A stretch of 53,487 nt of DNA, taken from positions 1 through 53,487 of the forward strand of contig CAKSWA010000008.1 of the NCBI GenBank assembly GCA_934511165.1, read 5' to 3'. The notes beneath the pieces were generated by a model. That model saw only the letters and a list, made by a program, of their open reading frames with translations. It had not been told where the DNA came from and did no database searches. This DNA comes from an uncultured Oscillospiraceae bacterium. Its GTDB lineage: Bacteria > Bacillota > Clostridia > Oscillospirales > Oscillospiraceae. Shown here one piece after another: positions 34,850 to 43,219 of this stretch. Numbering within the stretch: position 1 is the first letter of the stretch; every line of letters starts with the position of its first letter. The position numbers and the translations under genes are program-made.

Positions 34850-36565
34850 ATGGGAAACAAAAATCGAAGAAGAGCCGTTAACCTCCTCACAACGCTCATA
34901 GTGCTGGCGGCTCTGTTCGGCTTTATATACATTGCCGCGGGGGCACAGGTTGCGCCGCCGGGCGAGGAGTATACCGATCGCGCAGACAGCTCATTCCTTC
35001 TGCTCGACAGCGATCCTTCGCTCTCGGTAAGCACGGAGCTGCTGAGGCAGCCGCCAAGCCCGACGCCGGAACCGGCGGACGCGACGCCGGAGCCACCGGA
35101 GGATATGCCGGAGCTTGTGTTCACGCCGCCTCCGGCCGACCGGCCGAGCGGTGCGCTCACGCCGAGCCCGTCGCCCGGCGACGGCAAGTCGGACGAGCCT
35201 GGCGGGAACGGCGATCACACCGTGCCGACGGATCTGGTGTATTTCTATACCTCCATCGTCAACGGCTCAACCTCGGCGGTGCGCGGGTATTCCTTTACGA
35301 TCCAGCACAATCTCGAGGCGCTGCAGCAGTACGCGCTCACACCCGTCTCCACCGCGGTGGAGGTCAACGGCTGGGGCGTGCCGCAGTTTTCCGGCACGGT
35401 GCTGCTCGATAACGGCGCGAACACGATCACCGTTTCGGCGCAGTACTCCATGCGCGACGGAACGACGCGCACCGTTTCCAAGTCCTACACGGTCTACTAT
35501 GACGAGAGCATCCTCTTCGAGCACAATCTCGCCAACATGACCGTACAGAGTGCAGACTTTTCGTTCATCGCGCGGCTGCGCGGCGATCTGGGGCTGAGCA
35601 GCGCGGCGCGCTACGGCGTAATGTTCAACGGCGTCACCATCACGAACGACAGCGGCGAATACTTTGTGACGCTTCAGCCGCGCAACAACACCATCACGCT
35701 GCTCGTCAACGATGCCAAAAACGATCTGAACTATCAGCAGAGCTTCGTGATCGTTTACGATACCTCGGCGCTCGAAACAAACCGGCCGACAATCGTCACC
35801 AATCTGGACGACATAGCGACGACCAACAGCCGCCGCTTCCCGCTGAGCGTTACGGCGACGTCGTATCTCGGTGAGCCGATCTACGCCTCCGGCGCGGACG
35901 GCTCGGGCGTAACGGTAGTGCTCAACGGCGAGCCGATCAGCCCCGCATCCTCGAATACGACATATGAGCTGTACTTTGAGCCGAATCTGACCAACATCGT
36001 GACCATATCGGCTACCGACCGCGAGGGTTATTCGGCCAGCCGGTCGTATGAGATATACTGCAACTCCGTGGAAAACGGTGACCCCATCGGCACGGCGACG
36101 GTAAGCGTCGAGGCCACGACCGTGGGGCTCGGCTACCTCATCCCGCCCACGCAGGTAACGATCTACGAAGGCGTGAACGCCGTGTATACGCTCACGGAGC
36201 TGCTCAACCAGAACGGCTTCCAATATAACTACGGCGGCGACGCCGCGGGCTCGTTCTATCTCGCGTACATCATCCGCGACGGCATCACCAACGGCGCGTC
36301 CATCCCCGAAGATCTTGCGGAAAAGATCGAGGAGGACGGCCTGAAATGGAACAACTACTCCGAAAACTCCCTCGGCCAATTCGATTTCTGCGAGGGCTCC
36401 GGCTGGATGTATCAGGTGGATGGCGTTTACCCGACGCACAGCCTTTCCGAGTGCTTCCTGCTCGACGGGCAGGTGCTTCGCGTCCGCTTCACGCTGGCCT
36501 ACGGCAAGGACGTCGGACAAAACGGCGGCTACGGCCTCATCAACAGCTACGGGAAGGAATGGTGA
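34850..36565 (+). CDS. Membrane-anchored DUF4430 (transcobalamin-like C-terminal) protein
   Basis: A 571-residue protein with one N-terminal membrane helix (about residues 10-32) and a Pro-rich extracellular stalk (about 60-120; PSPTPEPADATPEPPED). Two or three Ig-like domains follow, and then a C-terminal DUF4430 domain (about 425-560) with VTIYEGVNAVYTLTELL, the hallmark GSGWMYQVDGVYP and the closing LDGQVLRVRFTLAYG. In eukaryotic B12 carriers this beta domain covers the corrin ring and partners an alpha/alpha toroid. The next gene, 4 bp downstream, encodes exactly such a toroid. This suggests a split B12-binding receptor on the cell surface. GGGCGGAT precedes the ATG; the start is reasonable. 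Confidence 0.85.
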   Translation: MGNKNRRRAVNLLTTLIVLAALFGFIYIAAGAQVAPPGEEYTDRADSSFLLLDSDPSLSVSTELLRQPPSPTPEPADATPEPPEDMPELVFTPPPADRPSGALTPSPSPGDGKSDEPGGNGDHTVPTDLVYFYTSIVNGSTSAVRGYSFTIQHNLEALQQYALTPVSTAVEVNGWGVPQFSGTVLLDNGANTITVSAQYSMRDGTTRTVSKSYTVYYDESILFEHNLANMTVQSADFSFIARLRGDLGLSSAARYGVMFNGVTITNDSGEYFVTLQPRNNTITLLVNDAKNDLNYQQSFVIVYDTSALETNRPTIVTNLDDIATTNSRRFPLSVTATSYLGEPIYASGADGSGVTVVLNGEPISPASSNTTYELYFEPNLTNIVTISATDREGYSASRSYEIYCNSVENGDPIGTATVSVEATTVGLGYLIPPTQVTIYEGVNAVYTLTELLNQNGFQYNYGGDAAGSFYLAYIIRDGITNGASIPEDLAEKIEEDGLKWNNYSENSLGQFDFCEGSGWMYQVDGVYPTHSLSECFLLDGQVLRVRFTLAYGKDVGQNGGYGLINSYGKEW

Positions 36566-36569
36566 CGGC

Positions 36570-38435
36570 GTGAAGGGAAAGAAACTCGCCTCTCTGCTGC
36601 TCGCGCTGCTTCTGGTGTTGGCGTGCTGCCCCGTGCCATCCGCGCAGGCCGCCGATGGCGGCGGCTATACCCGCGAGGACATCGCGTGGTACATGGACGG
36701 TATCGTTTCATGGTGCGCCGGACGCCTCGGCGTGAGCGAGGATGCCATGCTCAGCACGCAGACCGCGGAATACGCCGCAGCGGGCGGGCTTGACTGGTAC
36801 ACGCTTTATATGTTCCGCGCGGGCTATGAGAGCGATTACGCCGCCTACGGCAGCGCGCTCGAGGACGCCGTGAGTCAGAAATATCAGGAAAACGGCGGCT
36901 TGGACCGTGTCCGCGCCTCGGAATGGCACCGCACCGGCCTTGCGGCCACGGCCTGCGGCGGCGACGCGCTGGCCTTCGGCACAAACGCCGCCGGGGAGAC
37001 GATCAACCTCGTCGCGGACGGCGTGTACGACCGCGGCAAAACAGAGGATCTCGGCGCGCAGGGCATCAACGGCCTCACCTGGGGCCTGCTCTTGCTCGAC
37101 AGCCGGGGCTACTCCGTCCCGGCGGGCGCAGCCGACACGCGCGAGACCATCCTCACGCGCATTCTCAGCGCACAGTCGGCCGAGCGCGGCTTCTCGCTGA
37201 GCGGCGAGGGCGTCAGCGCCGATCTCACGGCCATGACGCTGCAGGCGCTCGCGCCGTATCAGAACAGCACCCACGTTTTCACCGTAACGGATAAGGCGAC
37301 GGGAACAACGGTCGAGCGCACCGTGAGCGAGGCGATCGAGCTGGCGCTCGGCGCGCTCTCGGCCTGCCAGATGGAAAACGGCGGCTTCGGCGACGACGGC
37401 GAAAGCTCCGAGAGCGCGGCGCAGGTCATCATCGCGCTGTGCGCGCTCGGCATCGACCCGGCAACGGACGCGCGCTTTGTCAAGCGCGGCGGCAGCGTGC
37501 TCGACGCGCTGCTGCGCTTCGCCAAGCCGGACGGCGGCTTTGCCCACACGCTCGAAAAGGGCGCGGACGGCTCCAACGCAATGGCGGGCGAACAGGCGCT
37601 CGGCGCGCTGACGGCATATATGCGCTTCAAGGACGGGCTGCACAGCCTGTACGATCTGCGCGGGGAAGCGGACGCGGAAACGGCGGAGGCCGTGCGCGCG
37701 CTTCGCGAGGAGATCGACGCGCTGGCCGCGGCGGGTACGGAGCCCGACGCCGCGACGGCGGCGGAGCTTCAGGCGCGCTATGACGCCATTCCCGCCGGGG
37801 AGCGGCGGTATGTGTTCAATTATACGTATCTTCTCCGCTGGGAGCGCGCTCTCGGCATGGATATCGAGGAGCCCTTCTATGACCCGGCGGAGGAAGTCCC
37901 GGCAGCGGAGAAACTCGACGTCCGGACAGTGGGCACGGCGTGGAGCACCCGCTTCACGGCGGCGGACGCCGCGGTCTGCGCGGCGCTGCCGAGCCCGGCG
38001 ACGCTCGCCGATGCCGATACCGTGGCGCTGCTGCTCGATAAGCTCGGCGATACGGACAGCGCTTGGCGTACCGCCCTTCTGGAGAAGGAGACGGAGATCG
38101 CAGCGCAGCGGCAGGAGGTCGCGGCCATCAACGCCCGCATCGCCGGAGAGCTGTTCCCGGCAGAAAAGCTCGGCGCGGGCGACCGCGCAGCGCTCGAAAA
38201 GGTCATCGCGGAGATCGAGGCGCTGCCGGAGGCGAACCGGGCGTACGTCACCGGTGCGGGCGGGCTCTATGCCGCGAGAGAGCGGCTGGACCGTACGCAG
38301 ACGGGCCGGACGGTTGGAATTATCGCGGCGGCCGCCGCGGTGATTGCTGCCGCAGCGATCGTTCTCATTATCATCAAAAAGAAAAAAGCAGCATCCCATA
38401 CCGAAGAGATAAAAACGAAGGAGACAGGGAAATGA
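36570..38435 (+). CDS. Membrane-anchored alpha/alpha-toroid (prenyltransferase-like) protein
   Basis: A 621-residue protein starting at GTG 36570, just after the DUF4430 gene. It has a signal peptide (1 to about 28, ending AQAADG), an alpha-helical toroid (about 30-370), a helical spacer and a C-terminal membrane helix (about 580-605) with a KKKK tail. The toroid resembles prenyltransferase/terpene-cyclase and intrinsic-factor N-terminal repeats: ALSACQMENGGFGDDG, QVIIALCALGIDP, FAKPDGGFAHTL and AMAGEQALGAL. In intrinsic factor and transcobalamin this fold holds one face of B12. The next gene overlaps its stop (ATGA), so the DUF4430, toroid and MoxR genes form one unit. Catalytic activity is not expected. 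Confidence 0.82.
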   Translation: MKGKKLASLLLALLLVLACCPVPSAQAADGGGYTREDIAWYMDGIVSWCAGRLGVSEDAMLSTQTAEYAAAGGLDWYTLYMFRAGYESDYAAYGSALEDAVSQKYQENGGLDRVRASEWHRTGLAATACGGDALAFGTNAAGETINLVADGVYDRGKTEDLGAQGINGLTWGLLLLDSRGYSVPAGAADTRETILTRILSAQSAERGFSLSGEGVSADLTAMTLQALAPYQNSTHVFTVTDKATGTTVERTVSEAIELALGALSACQMENGGFGDDGESSESAAQVIIALCALGIDPATDARFVKRGGSVLDALLRFAKPDGGFAHTLEKGADGSNAMAGEQALGALTAYMRFKDGLHSLYDLRGEADAETAEAVRALREEIDALAAAGTEPDAATAAELQARYDAIPAGERRYVFNYTYLLRWERALGMDIEEPFYDPAEEVPAAEKLDVRTVGTAWSTRFTAADAAVCAALPSPATLADADTVALLLDKLGDTDSAWRTALLEKETEIAAQRQEVAAINARIAGELFPAEKLGAGDRAALEKVIAEIEALPEANRAYVTGAGGLYAARERLDRTQTGRTVGIIAAAAAVIAAAAIVLIIIKKKKAASHTEEIKTKETGK

Positions 38436-39373
38436 ATCAGATCATTGGAGAGATCCGGCGCGAGGTCGGAAAGGTCATTCTCGGCAAGGACGACGCCATC
38501 GCCAAGGTGCTGATGGCCATGCTGTCCGGCGGCCATGTGCTGCTTGAAGACGTGCCCGGCACCGGCAAAACGACGCTGGCGCTCTCCTTCAGCAAGGCGC
38601 TGGGACTCGACTATAAGCGCATTCAGTTTACTTCGGACACGGTGCCGTCGGACGTAATCGGCTTTTCCCTGTATAACAAGGAGAGCAAGGAGTTTGAGTA
38701 TGTCAAGGGCGCGGTCATGTGCAATCTGCTGCTGGCCGACGAGATCAACCGCACGTCCAGCAAGACGCAGTCGGCGCTGCTGGAGGTCATGGAAGAGGGC
38801 CATGTAACCGTGGACGGCCGGGCGCACGACGTGCCGCAGCCGTTCACCGTTATCGCCACGCAGAACCCGGTCGGCTCGGCGGGAACGCAGCTGCTGCCGC
38901 AGGCACAGCTCGACCGCTTCATGATCCGGCTGCATCTGGGGTATCCGGAGTTTGCGGATGAGATGAATCTGCTCAAGGACCGCCACACGGCAAACCCGCT
39001 GGACTCCGTGCGGCAGGTGGCGGACAAGGAAGCGCTGCTGAAAATGCAGAAGGAAGCCGTGGCGGTGCATATGGCGGACAGCCTGTATGAGTATGTGACG
39101 CGGCTGAGCCGCGCGACGCGCGAGCACGCCATGATCACGCTCGGTCTCAGTTCCCGCGGCGCGCTGGCCGTCTGCCGCATGGCGAAGGCACACGCCTATA
39201 TGGAAGGGCGCGACTATGCCGTGCCGGAGGACGTCGCCGCCATATTCGCGGACGTGAGCGGCCACCGCGTCATTCTCAGCCCGAAGGCGAAGATGACGGA
39301 GACCTCGGCCTCCTCCGTGATCGAGAGCGTACTTGCAAGCGTTCCCATGCCGGCGGCGGGCCGCGGGGAGTAA
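38432..39373 (+). CDS. MoxR-family AAA+ ATPase
   Basis: A 313-residue soluble ATPase with its ATG at 38432 overlapping the preceding stop and AAGGAGA upstream. It has Walker A PGTGKTT (about 42-48), Walker B NLLLADEIN (98-106), sensor 1 ATQNP (142-146) and the C-terminal AAA lid. MoxR proteins act as chaperones that load cofactors or assemble metal-ion-dependent complexes. They are commonly followed by a DUF58 and a transglutaminase gene, as here. In this operon it may help assemble or activate the surface proteins encoded upstream. That role is inference. Confidence 0.93.
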   Translation: MNQIIGEIRREVGKVILGKDDAIAKVLMAMLSGGHVLLEDVPGTGKTTLALSFSKALGLDYKRIQFTSDTVPSDVIGFSLYNKESKEFEYVKGAVMCNLLLADEINRTSSKTQSALLEVMEEGHVTVDGRAHDVPQPFTVIATQNPVGSAGTQLLPQAQLDRFMIRLHLGYPEFADEMNLLKDRHTANPLDSVRQVADKEALLKMQKEAVAVHMADSLYEYVTRLSRATREHAMITLGLSSRGALAVCRMAKAHAYMEGRDYAVPEDVAAIFADVSGHRVILSPKAKMTETSASSVIESVLASVPMPAAGRGE

Positions 39374-39378
39374 GGGGT

Positions 39379-40533
39379 ATGTGGAAAGCGCGATTGACCT
39401 ACGGCCTGTGGCTGGTTGGCGCGGCGCTTCTGTATGTGTTCACCGACCGTTACTATGCGCTGGTGCTGCTGCTCGCGTCCGTTGCGGGGCCGATGGTGTG
39501 CGTTTTGTGCAATCTCTGCCGCCGGACGGGCCCTGCGGTATCGCTGCATCTGGCGCCGTCCGCGGCCAAGGGCGAGAAGACCGAGGGAATGCTGAAGCTG
39601 GATAACCGTACGGCGCTCCCGATGGGACGCATCGACTGCACGATCCGCGAGGAGAACCGCCTCACCGGAGAGAGCGTGAGCCGGACGGTGTCGCTGCGTC
39701 TGCCGGGGCGGACGGCGGCCAAGCTGCCGTTCACGCTCGAGAGCCGCCACGGCGGCGCGGTGGAGCTGCATGTAGAGTGTCTGGCCGTGCGAGATCTGTT
39801 CGGCCTGTCCCGCCGCGCTTATACGACGGACGCGGCTGCGCGGTGTACGGTGTTCCCGGACACGTTTTCCCCGGCGCTCTCGGTGGGAACGCGCATGAGC
39901 ATGGATGCCGAAGGCACCGAGTACTCGCCGGACAAGCCCGGCTTTGACCCGGCGGAGACCTTTGATATCCGCGAGTACCGCGCCGGTGACAGCCCGCGTA
40001 GCATCCATTGGAAGCTCTCGGCCAAGCTGGAGCGCATGGTGGTCCGCGAGCCGGGGCTGCCGCTGGAGACCTCGTATATGTTCCTCTTTGAAAACGACGC
40101 GGCGTCGCCTGCGGCGGTGCGCGACACGCTGGCGGAGGCGTACTGCTCCGTTGTGCAGGTGCTCGCCGCGGAGGATGTCCGCTTCGGCATGGGCTGGACA
40201 GACGGTCGCACCGGGCTTTATGAGCAGACCGATGTTCACGGAAGCGAGGATCTGATCGGCGCGATCTCCCGGCTGCTGGACGCCGGAGCGGATGAGGAGA
40301 GCGACGTGGTGCGCCGGTATCTGGACGGCGCGGAGAACGATTATGCCCATGTGATCTGTTTTGCGCCGCACGTTCCCGCGTCCATTGCCGAGCTGAGCGC
40401 CCATGCCGGCCACGTTACGCTCTTTCTCTGCTCGGATGAGAGCTGGCCGGAGGCGCTGTATGCGGATAATGTACATGTTATGGCGTTCACTCCGGAGAAC
40501 TATCTCCGGGAACTGAGCTATATTGCGATTTGA
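39379..40533 (+). CDS. DUF58 membrane protein
   Basis: A 384-residue protein with two closely spaced N-terminal hydrophobic segments (about 8-46) and a cytoplasmic domain. The DUF58 hallmark is at about 198-226: REYRAGDSPRSIHWKLSAK followed by VVREPG. DUF58 proteins have a von Willebrand A-like fold and nearly always neighbour MoxR ATPases, their likely partners. It starts 6 bp after the MoxR gene, whose end supplies the ribosome site (GGGAGTAAGGGG). Confidence 0.9.
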   Translation: MWKARLTYGLWLVGAALLYVFTDRYYALVLLLASVAGPMVCVLCNLCRRTGPAVSLHLAPSAAKGEKTEGMLKLDNRTALPMGRIDCTIREENRLTGESVSRTVSLRLPGRTAAKLPFTLESRHGGAVELHVECLAVRDLFGLSRRAYTTDAAARCTVFPDTFSPALSVGTRMSMDAEGTEYSPDKPGFDPAETFDIREYRAGDSPRSIHWKLSAKLERMVVREPGLPLETSYMFLFENDAASPAAVRDTLAEAYCSVVQVLAAEDVRFGMGWTDGRTGLYEQTDVHGSEDLIGAISRLLDAGADEESDVVRRYLDGAENDYAHVICFAPHVPASIAELSAHAGHVTLFLCSDESWPEALYADNVHVMAFTPENYLRELSYIAI

Positions 40534-40552
40534 GAGCGGCGGAGGAAACGAT

Positions 40553-42916
40553 ATGAAGAAAACATCCAATCTGTCTCTTTCCTTCGTCCTGACCCGGCAG
40601 AAAAAGTATCCGTTCGGCGACGCCATCGCCGCGGCAGCGCTCTTCGCCGGGATCCTTGGCACGTTCTGCACGACCTTTTCTCTAACGGTATATCTGCCGC
40701 TGCTTATGCTCGGCGGCGCGCTGGTGATCGCGGCGGCATTTCTGCCGGAGCGGCAGCGCCGTATCCGGCAGGCGGCGCTTCTTGTGCTGCTGGTCTGGGG
40801 CGTCGGCATGACGCTCGCGTTTCTGCCGGACGTCCGTTCCGGGTTCTGTCGGACGGCGAACGCCGTCTCCGACGCACTCGGCACGGCGCAGCGGAAGGTC
40901 CTGACGCACTTTGCAGCGACCGAGGGAAATGTCTGGCGGCAGACAACATTCTTCCTGCTGCCGCTCGCGCTTCTGCTGGGATATCTGTGCGCGTGGATCG
41001 TGAAAAACGGAAACTTACTGCTTGCAACGCTCTTCGTGCTGGGGCTCGTCGTTTTGCAGGCCGTTACCGGCGGCACGGCAGCGCTTGGCTGGGGACTGTG
41101 TCTCTTCGGTGCGGAGGCGCTGTTGATCGTGACCGCGTTTTATCGGGGGCGGGGCTTTCGCCTGCGCACCGACGGCGGAGCCACCGTATCGGCGGCGGGC
41201 AGTGTCGCGCTGATCCTTTGCGTGACGCTGGGGTTGTCCGCACTCTTTATCCCCGTCCGCGGCTACGAAAAGAGCGCAATCGCTTCCGGCACGGAAGCGG
41301 CGCTGGAAACTGCTGCCGGACAGGCGCGTTACGGGAAAGCGGAAAACCGTGCGCTGCCGGAGGGCGACTTCCGGAATTTGGGTGATCTGGTGTTTCCGGA
41401 GACCACGGCTCTGCAGGTCGTGATGAGCCAGCCGGATTCGCTGTATCTGCGCGGCTTTGTCGGCGAGAGCTATACCGGCGACGGCTGGACGTCGCTGGAT
41501 AGGCAGAGGCTGTACACGAGCGCCAATCTTTTCTACTGGCTGCATCAGAACGGCTTTTACGGCCAGACGCAGCTTGCCAGTGCAGCGGCGCTTCTGGACG
41601 GGCGATTGACGAGCAATGACCTCAACACACTCTCCGTCCACACCGTGGATGCCAGCCGGAAATACGTCTACGCGCCCTATGAGCTGTGCAGCGCGGACGC
41701 GGCGCTGCTCGACAGCGAGAATCTGGGCGACAGCGCGCTCCTCTCCCGCGGCTTTCGCGGCCGGAACAGCTATACCTACACGGCTCTGCCGAATCAGGTG
41801 AAGCGGTACACGGAGCTGGTGAGCTTCCTGCGGATGGACGCGGAGACGCCTTCGGACGAGCTCTCGTCGTATCTCGTGAGCGAGAGCCAGTACAACACCT
41901 TCGTGTATGACGCCTATACGGCGCTGCCGGAGAGCGTGGAGAGCTACCTCACGCGGGAGCTCGGCGAGCCGGAAACGGAAAACGGCCAGCACATGTCCTA
42001 CCAGAAGGCCAAACAGCGGATTCTGGAGTATCTCACGGCCAATGCATCCTACACCGAGATGCCCAAGGAGACCCGGGACGACGGCGAGGACTTCCTGCGC
42101 TTCTTCCTGGAGAGCGGTGCCGGGTACTCGGTGCACTATGCCACGGCCGCAGCGCTGATGTTCCGGCATTACGGTATCCCGGCGCGCTATGTGGAGGGAT
42201 ATCTCATCTTCCCGGAGGACGTGGAGGGACAGCTGGAAAACGCGGTCCTGACCGTCCCGGAGGCGCACGCACACGCATGGGTGGAGTTTTATCAGGACGG
42301 CATCGGATGGGTACCGTTTGAGGTGACGCCGCCGTACATCGACCGGATGGAGCAGCCGGATATCTTCCAGGGCTATGACACCGGCGAGAACGAATCGGAC
42401 GGCGACGACAAGGCCTCCGAGGAAATGACGGAGGATAACTACATCCAGTCCGAAGAAAAGGAACGGCCGGATGTCCGCGAAACGGCAAAGACGGCGCTGC
42501 TCTCGCTGCTGGGGCTGCTGTTGGCGGCGATCCTCTTCCTGCTGGCGCGCTATCTGAAAAAGCGGCGCGAGCTGCGGCAGCGGCTGGCCGGGTTTGACGA
42601 TGCGTCCGCGGCAGAGGGTATCTGCGCGATTTTCGCTTACTGCCGGGAGTTGCTCGGCGATATGGGCATAAAGAGCGGCGGCGCATCGGTCCATTCGCTG
42701 ACGCCGCGCGTTGCGAAGCTCTGCGGCGAGGATACGGCAGCCCTCTACGGGGAATGCGCCGTGCTGTGGGAAGAAGCGGCGTTCAGCACGCACGAGATGA
42801 ACGAAGAGCAGCGAGAGAAGCTCAAGCACCTGCACGATGCGCTTCTCGTGCAACTGAAGAAGAATACCAAATTCTTCCGGCGTCTGGTTCTAAGATTCAT
42901 CGTTGTGAGATATTAA
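40553..42916 (+). CDS. Transglutaminase-like membrane protein with Ser at the catalytic Cys position
   Basis: A 787-residue protein of the TgpA/DUF3488-like type. It has about five to six N-terminal membrane helices (20-250), an extracellular transglutaminase-fold domain (about 440-600), one membrane helix (about 655-675) and a cytoplasmic tail. The expected active-site segment reads AGYSVHYATAAALMF. Residue 526, normally the nucleophilic Cys, is Ser (TCG, 42128-42130). His574 (AHAHAWVEF) is kept and the acidic position is Glu590 (PFEVTPP). It is therefore probably not an ordinary thiol transglutaminase. The ATG 40553 follows GGAGGAAA. It is the last gene of the surface cluster, with a terminator 20 bp downstream. 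Confidence 0.88.
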   Translation: MKKTSNLSLSFVLTRQKKYPFGDAIAAAALFAGILGTFCTTFSLTVYLPLLMLGGALVIAAAFLPERQRRIRQAALLVLLVWGVGMTLAFLPDVRSGFCRTANAVSDALGTAQRKVLTHFAATEGNVWRQTTFFLLPLALLLGYLCAWIVKNGNLLLATLFVLGLVVLQAVTGGTAALGWGLCLFGAEALLIVTAFYRGRGFRLRTDGGATVSAAGSVALILCVTLGLSALFIPVRGYEKSAIASGTEAALETAAGQARYGKAENRALPEGDFRNLGDLVFPETTALQVVMSQPDSLYLRGFVGESYTGDGWTSLDRQRLYTSANLFYWLHQNGFYGQTQLASAAALLDGRLTSNDLNTLSVHTVDASRKYVYAPYELCSADAALLDSENLGDSALLSRGFRGRNSYTYTALPNQVKRYTELVSFLRMDAETPSDELSSYLVSESQYNTFVYDAYTALPESVESYLTRELGEPETENGQHMSYQKAKQRILEYLTANASYTEMPKETRDDGEDFLRFFLESGAGYSVHYATAAALMFRHYGIPARYVEGYLIFPEDVEGQLENAVLTVPEAHAHAWVEFYQDGIGWVPFEVTPPYIDRMEQPDIFQGYDTGENESDGDDKASEEMTEDNYIQSEEKERPDVRETAKTALLSLLGLLLAAILFLLARYLKKRRELRQRLAGFDDASAAEGICAIFAYCRELLGDMGIKSGGASVHSLTPRVAKLCGEDTAALYGECAVLWEEAAFSTHEMNEEQREKLKHLHDALLVQLKKNTKFFRRLVLRFIVVRY

Positions 42917-42935
42917 GAAGTATTAAGTAGGAAAA

Positions 42936-42978
42936 CCGCCCGGCGGAGGACATCGTGTCCCCGCTCGGGCGGCTTTTT
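42936..42978 (+). terminator. Intrinsic terminator of the surface-protein cluster
   Basis: CCGCCCG (42936-42942) pairs with CGGGCGG (42966-42972) and TTTTT follows. An inner GGACAC/GTGTCC-like pairing strengthens the stem. It closes the long plus-strand transcription unit. Confidence 0.85.
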
Positions 42979-43033
42979 CTTCTGCTGATGGAAACATAGC
43001 TTTGGGGTAATCCTGAGTAAGTTCTTGCGTTCA

Positions 43034-43077
43034 ACTTGCAACTAACTTAAAACCAACTTGCGACGAATTTGCAACTA
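43034..43077. repeat. Four 11-bp direct repeats (iterons) with core TTGCRAC
   Basis: Units read AACTTGCAACT, AACTTAAAACC, AACTTGCGACG and AATTTGCAACT, exactly 11 bp apart; the second is degenerate. Tn916-type integrases bind 11-bp direct repeats near element ends. The repeats fit an arm-binding site, but no integrase is visible in the window. Confidence 0.55.
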
Positions 43078-43080
43078 TTT

Positions 43081-43132
43081 CAGCAAGTCGTTTACCGAGC
43101 GTTTGGCAAAACGCAGGGTAAATAGCTTGCTG
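43081..43132. repeat. 52-nt three-part inverted repeat
   Basis: Nested arms CAGCAAG/CTTGCTG, TTTACC/GGTAAA and GCGTTT/AAACGC close on a short loop (GGCA), with TTTT following on the plus strand. It is a strong cruciform or hairpin at the element edge, possibly a recombination or origin structure, or a terminator facing right. Confidence 0.6.
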
Positions 43133-43219
43133 TTTTCTGACAATACGTACGTTTAACGTGCCGCCTTTTGCTGAGATAACGCATAGTCCGCAGCAATCTG
43201 GCATCATATAAGAGTAATT

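Larger units (their letters stand above)
42979..43219. other. Intergenic junction between the surface cluster and the mobile island
   Basis: Base composition drops sharply here. The stretch holds 11-bp direct repeats (43034-43077), a 52-nt hairpin (43081-43132) and an 18-bp palindrome (43210-43227) overlapping the next stop codon. No ORF is supported. It has the look of an element end. Confidence 0.55.

Noticed and set aside
36708..38399. Minus-strand open frame of 563 codons opposite the toroid protein
   Set aside because: It mirrors a well-supported gene and has shadow-frame composition.
43034..43077. Plasmid replication origin with iterons
   Set aside because: No replication initiator gene lies nearby; an integrase-arm site fits better.
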